Shown in pieces: positions 60,738-64,000 of a DNA stretch of 64,000 nucleotides. Source of the stretch: Hyphomicrobiales bacterium. GTDB taxonomy: Bacteria; Pseudomonadota; Alphaproteobacteria; Rhizobiales; Xanthobacteraceae. A model generated the notes under the pieces. It did not search any database. It had not been told where the DNA came from and worked only from the letters and a program-made list of their open reading frames with translations. Position 1 is the stretch's first letter. Each line of letters begins with the position of its first letter. The stretch lies in assembly GCA_017305715.1 (NCBI GenBank), contig JAFKKG010000013.1, positions 370,061-434,060 on the forward strand, written 5' to 3'. A program made the position numbers and the translations under genes.

Positions 60738-62296
60738 CCGGATTGGCACTGGACGCCGAGATTCTGATTATCGGCAGTGGGCCGGCTGGCGTGTCGGTGG
60801 CGTTACCCTTGGTTCAGGCGGGCCGTCGTGTCCTGATGATAGACGGGGACGCAGCGGAGGCCCTGCCAGGCGTCGAAGGCCCCCAGCCGGACCCTTCATG
60901 GCGCCGAACGCTTGGCAAGGAACTGGAGGCGCTTCAGCCCGAGGACGGCCTGTCGCCCAAGCTGCGGACGCCGGCGGCGCGGATGATCGTGGATGCCTTT
61001 CACCAGATGACCGGCATCGCGACGGATAATTTTGCCGTCGTCGGAGCCCGTGCGCGGGGCGGCCTTTCTCGCATCTGGGGCGGCTATGTCGGAGAATTCG
61101 ACGACGACGATCTGACCGGATGGCCACTGCGCTTTGCCGATCTGCAACCGTCCTATCACACCGTCACCGAGAGGATTGGCATCAGCGGCTCTGATAATGA
61201 CGACATGGCCGCCTTTCACGGCCTGTCCGGCCCGGTCATGCCGGCGCCGCCGATCGGGCCCGCCGCGGCTTCGATCCTCGAAAATTATCGGCGTGGCGAT
61301 CCGCAGCCGGGCTTCGCGCTGGGGCTGGCGCGCAACGCCTTATTGGCGGCCGATCGCGCGGACCGCAAGGCGTGCGATCTGTCGCTTTCTTGTCTGTGGG
61401 GCTGCGCCCGCGGTGCAATCTACGACGCTCGCCAGGACTTGGCTGCGTTGCGACGCTATCCCAATTTCGAGTTGGTCGATGGCGCGTGCGCCGTGCGCCT
61501 CGAGCAGGATGGTGAGGTTTGGCGAACGGTCACGCAAAGCAGTCGGGCGTTCAGGACGTCGCGTATCGCGCTCGCCGCGGGAGCGCTTGGTACACTCCGC
61601 CTCGTCGCGCCGTTGCTGCCGGTCGGATTGCAGCGCATTCCGCTCTTGAGTAGCCCGGTCATGGTCATGCCGTTGCTGTTGCCGCATCTGCTTGGAGCGA
61701 CAGCGCCCCTGGTCGGCTATGCCCTGGCGCAACTCGGCTACACCATGCGCCTCTCGCCAGCGCCGGGCGACTATGTCACCGGGGGGGTCTATGAAGTGAC
61801 GGCTTTGCCGTCGTCCTCGTTCGTTGCAAGGCTGCCGCTTGGCCGTCGAGCCGGAACCGTCTTGTTTGATGCGCTTGCTCCCGCGCTGGCCGTCGCGACG
61901 AGCTATTTTCCCGGACGATTCAGTTCCAACACCGCTGCCTGGAGGGTGATCGACGGCGCGGCCCAGATCACCATTCACGGGGGATTCGCCGGCGATTTTG
62001 CTGCGTCGGCTGCGAGGACACAGAAACGCCTCCGCAAGATTTGGCGACGGCTCGGCGGATGGGCGCTGCCCGGCGGATCAATCGCCTTGCCCGGGACAGA
62101 CGTGCATTTTGGCGGATTGTTCCCCATGGGCAGCGATTGCGCGAACGGCAGCAGCCGGTATGGCGAACTCAACGCTGCGCAAGGACTGTTCGTGGTGGAC
62201 GGTTCGTCGTTACCGACCGTATCCTCCAAGTTCATCACCTTGACGATCATGGCGAATGCCGACCGCATTGGCCGTTACATGAGCGCCCAATCCTGA
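60734..62296 (+). CDS. GMC-type FAD-dependent oxidoreductase
   Basis: A 520-residue flavoprotein: FAD loop IIGSGPAGVSVALPL at residues 12-26, the second FAD block RGGLSRIWGGYVGEFDDDDL and the C-terminal GMC domain (LFPMGSDCANGSSRYGEL, then LFVVDGSSLPTVSSKFITLT). Members oxidise alcohols or sugar hydroxyls; the histidine pair of classical GMC enzymes is not obvious to me. It overlaps the preceding epimerase gene by four bases (ATGA), so it belongs to the heptose operon, where it may oxidise a sugar or polyol. The frame is open from 60563, but the coupled ATG is preferred. Confidence 0.85.
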   Translation: MTGLALDAEILIIGSGPAGVSVALPLVQAGRRVLMIDGDAAEALPGVEGPQPDPSWRRTLGKELEALQPEDGLSPKLRTPAARMIVDAFHQMTGIATDNFAVVGARARGGLSRIWGGYVGEFDDDDLTGWPLRFADLQPSYHTVTERIGISGSDNDDMAAFHGLSGPVMPAPPIGPAAASILENYRRGDPQPGFALGLARNALLAADRADRKACDLSLSCLWGCARGAIYDARQDLAALRRYPNFELVDGACAVRLEQDGEVWRTVTQSSRAFRTSRIALAAGALGTLRLVAPLLPVGLQRIPLLSSPVMVMPLLLPHLLGATAPLVGYALAQLGYTMRLSPAPGDYVTGGVYEVTALPSSSFVARLPLGRRAGTVLFDALAPALAVATSYFPGRFSSNTAAWRVIDGAAQITIHGGFAGDFAASAARTQKRLRKIWRRLGGWALPGGSIALPGTDVHFGGLFPMGSDCANGSSRYGELNAAQGLFVVDGSSLPTVSSKFITLTIMANADRIGRYMSAQS

Positions 62297-62436
62297 CGAC
62301 CCGGTTCGCATCCAGGGCAAACCGCTCCGGGGAAGGCATAAAGCGCTAAACAACAACTGGACGACATCTGATTGCTGAACAAATACAGAGGTTTGTTGCA
62401 GGCGGTGTCCGCACCGACCATGCATGACGCGCAGTG

Positions 62437-62778
62437 TTAGCGCCTCAGTAACCGTAAGTCGGCCCGCGCTCTGGCCGCGAGGGGATCGTCGGGGTGCCTT
62501 ACGATGAAGAGCTCCAGCGACTGAACCGTGTTCAGCCGTCGCGCCATTTGATATTCCTCCTGCACCGCCAGCTGCGGATCACGTGCAGGCGGCGTGGTCT
62601 TGTCGGCAGCCGTGCCAGGCTTTGCATCCGAAGCGATGGCTTTTGTCATGGATAAATGACCTTTCCAAAGCAGATGGCCTATATCCCCGAGGAAGGTTGT
62701 CGTAAGTAAAGAAATCGTAAACGCCAACGAGACAGCAAGCGCTCTTGGCCGGGTGTTCTTGAGTAGCACTGTTCGCAT
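62437..62778 (-). CDS. Small membrane-anchored hypothetical protein
   Basis: A 113-residue protein with one hydrophobic segment near residues 13-34 (ALAVSLAFTISLLTTTFLGDI), a proline/lysine linker and a helical C-terminal part (QEEYQMARRLNTVQSLELFI) rich in arginine and leucine. The C-terminal piece reads like a TPR-type helix pair. A second ATG at residue 44 (62649) would give a soluble 70-residue form. It converges on the GMC gene. Function unknown. Confidence 0.5.
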   Translation of the reverse strand: MRTVLLKNTRPRALAVSLAFTISLLTTTFLGDIGHLLWKGHLSMTKAIASDAKPGTAADKTTPPARDPQLAVQEEYQMARRLNTVQSLELFIVRHPDDPLAARARADLRLLRR

Positions 62779-62954
62779 CGTTGGACCTACGGTTCTAACA
62801 GCAGTCTCGATTGCGGGACCAGCCCTGATCGTTCTAGCATCATGCTGTAACCCAATCGAAACCTGGAGCCCCCAAAGATCGCAACCGTATGGTAAATCGC
62901 CTGGGATGAAGCGGCCTCACGAAACAGACGAACAGGATAATCCCGGAGACGCAC

Positions 62955-64000
62955 TTGGCAACGGCTGTAGGAGTTTCCCAAACCAATAACCCGGAAATTG
63001 ACGGTCTGCTGAGCGGCTCGAAGTGGTCCGGCACGATCTCCTATAGCTTTCCTGATTCCCCAAGCGATTATTCGGCCAATTATTATGGCAATGGCGAGCC
63101 GACGACTTCAGGCTTTTCGTCGGCGCCTGCTACCATGCAGCAAGCGATCAACTACGCCATTTCACTGATCGCGGGCTATACCAACGCCAGCTTTCAATAT
63201 GCGGGAACGAACGGGTCGGATATCGCGATCGCACAATCGCCCGCCGCCAATCCGACTTCCTATGCCTACTACCCGGCCAACGTGCCGTCTGGCGGCGATG
63301 TATGGTTCGGAACCGCATACAATTATTCCCTAGCGGCGCTCGGGAATTACTATTTCGTCACAGCGCTGCACGAACTCGGCCACTCCCTTGGCCTCAAGCA
63401 CAGCCAGGAAACCGGTGGCGTCGCCAATGTCGCGGTGCCAGCCGCGCACGACGATTCCGAATATACCGTCATGAGCTACCGCAGTTATGTCGGTGCTCCG
63501 CTCACGGGATACACCAGCGAAGCCTATGGCTATGCGCAGACCTACATGGCCAACGATATTCTGGCGCTGCAAACGCTCTACGGCGCGAACTACACGACCC
63601 ACAGCGAAAATACGGTCTACTCCTGGAGCCCGACGACGGGGCAGCAGTTCATCAATGGGGTTGCGCAACTTGCCCCCGGCAACGGTGCCGGGGGTTCAGC
63701 CAATCGTGTGTTCGAGACAATCTGGGACGGCAACGGCATCGATACCTACGACCTGTCGAATTACACGACGGGTGTCACGATCAATCTCAATCCCGGTGCA
63801 TCATCGATCACCTCCACGACCCAGCTTGCTTATCTCGGAAATGGCCATTACGCGTCGGGCAACATCTACAACGCCTATCTGTTCAACAACGACCCGCGGT
63901 CCTACATCGACAACGCCATCGGTGGCTCGGGCAACGACATCATCATCGGCAACGCGATCGCCAACGTACTGAACGGCGGCGCGGGTAATGACACGCTGGA
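62955..64000 (+). CDS. M10/serralysin-type RTX metalloprotease (partial, runs off the right edge)
   Basis: An open frame with no stop to the window edge (348 complete codons). The zinc motif HELGHSLGLKH places His139, Glu140, His143 and His149, and the Met-turn is the VMSYRSY block at residue 173, as in serralysins and matrixins. From about residue 319 glycine/aspartate-rich calcium-binding repeats begin (GGSGNDIIIGN, GGAGNDTL), pointing to type I secretion. There is no ATG upstream; the TTG at 62955 has ggag six bases before it and the frame is closed by a stop at 62907. The C-terminal repeats and secretion signal lie outside the window. Confidence 0.85.
   Translation, partial: MATAVGVSQTNNPEIDGLLSGSKWSGTISYSFPDSPSDYSANYYGNGEPTTSGFSSAPATMQQAINYAISLIAGYTNASFQYAGTNGSDIAIAQSPAANPTSYAYYPANVPSGGDVWFGTAYNYSLAALGNYYFVTALHELGHSLGLKHSQETGGVANVAVPAAHDDSEYTVMSYRSYVGAPLTGYTSEAYGYAQTYMANDILALQTLYGANYTTHSENTVYSWSPTTGQQFINGVAQLAPGNGAGGSANRVFETIWDGNGIDTYDLSNYTTGVTINLNPGASSITSTTQLAYLGNGHYASGNIYNAYLFNNDPRSYIDNAIGGSGNDIIIGNAIANVLNGGAGNDTL

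Noticed and set aside
60768-61127. Minus-strand small genes inside the GMC oxidoreductase
   Set aside because: Arginine/proline-rich shadow frames with no start signals, opposite a coherent flavoprotein.
1-64000. CRISPR arrays, tRNA or rRNA genes, intact insertion sequences
   Set aside because: Read through for regular spaced repeats, cloverleaf arms and transposase motifs; none was found that I could support.

Overview
The window looks like a chromosomal segment of a Bradyrhizobium-type alphaproteobacterium (Nitrobacteraceae). This rests on high-GC coding sequence, a phasin (polyhydroxyalkanoate granule protein), several small proteins that I recognise from Bradyrhizobium-like genomes, an Omp25/31-type outer-membrane protein, and an abundance of Bug-type solute receptors and molybdenum hydroxylases. 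No database search was possible, so the taxon is an inference.

Layout. Positions 1-2050 hold small housekeeping or hypothetical genes: a zinc-knuckle protein cut by the window edge, a phasin and several membrane micro-proteins. Positions 2140-2410 carry a duplicated terminator-bearing intergenic repeat. Positions 2656-4940 are a decayed prophage cassette (terminase fragments, holin-like membrane proteins, GNAT acetyltransferase) in which a large deletion has joined the terminase N-terminus in frame to a membrane protein. Positions 5194-13622 are a probable catabolic cluster: two-component flavin monooxygenase plus reductase, TetR regulator, polysaccharide-deacetylase-fold hydrolase, luciferase-like monooxygenase and a three-subunit xanthine-dehydrogenase-type enzyme. 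Positions 13642-19539 contain a zinc alcohol dehydrogenase facing a five-gene ABC importer/phosphodiesterase operon.

Positions 19548-23227 hold a Tat-exported ACMSD-like amidohydrolase, a Bug receptor and a Crp/Fnr regulator. Positions 23294-28316 form one minus-strand operon (Bug receptor, 2Fe-2S subunit, molybdopterin subunit, ModA-like protein, cyclase-family hydrolase). Positions 28619-33797 encode a periplasmic molybdenum hydroxylase with its 2Fe-2S subunit and a diheme cytochrome. A short-chain dehydrogenase relic and a bis-MGD molybdoenzyme follow, then an enoyl-CoA hydratase-like protein. Positions 37475-43122 carry a GlcD-GlcF-like fused oxidase, a GlcG-like protein, serine-glyoxylate aminotransferase and a second crotonase.

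Positions 43317-49294 hold a Bug receptor, a FucA-type class II aldolase facing mtnP-mtnA (probable methylthioadenosine/5'-deoxyadenosine salvage to DHAP) and a TctB-TctA transporter pair. Positions 49440-62296 cover envelope functions: an outer-membrane barrel with a clear terminator, an O-antigen-ligase-like protein, a CoA-transferase on the opposite strand, then a seven-gene glycan operon that appears to encode GDP-D-glycero-D-manno-heptose synthesis (SIS isomerase, GHMP kinase, and one protein combining a nucleotidyltransferase, a GmhB-like phosphatase and a third P-loop domain) with a glycosyltransferase, two epimerases and a GMC oxidoreductase. The window ends inside an M10/serralysin-type RTX metalloprotease.

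Working together: the central 30 kb reads as scavenging and oxidation of (hetero)aromatic or small organic molecules. Three xanthine-oxidase-family enzymes and one DMSO-reductase-family enzyme are interleaved with receptors, ring-opening-type hydrolases and CoA-ester enzymes. The right end builds a surface heptose glycan. No rRNA, tRNA, CRISPR array or intact insertion sequence was seen.
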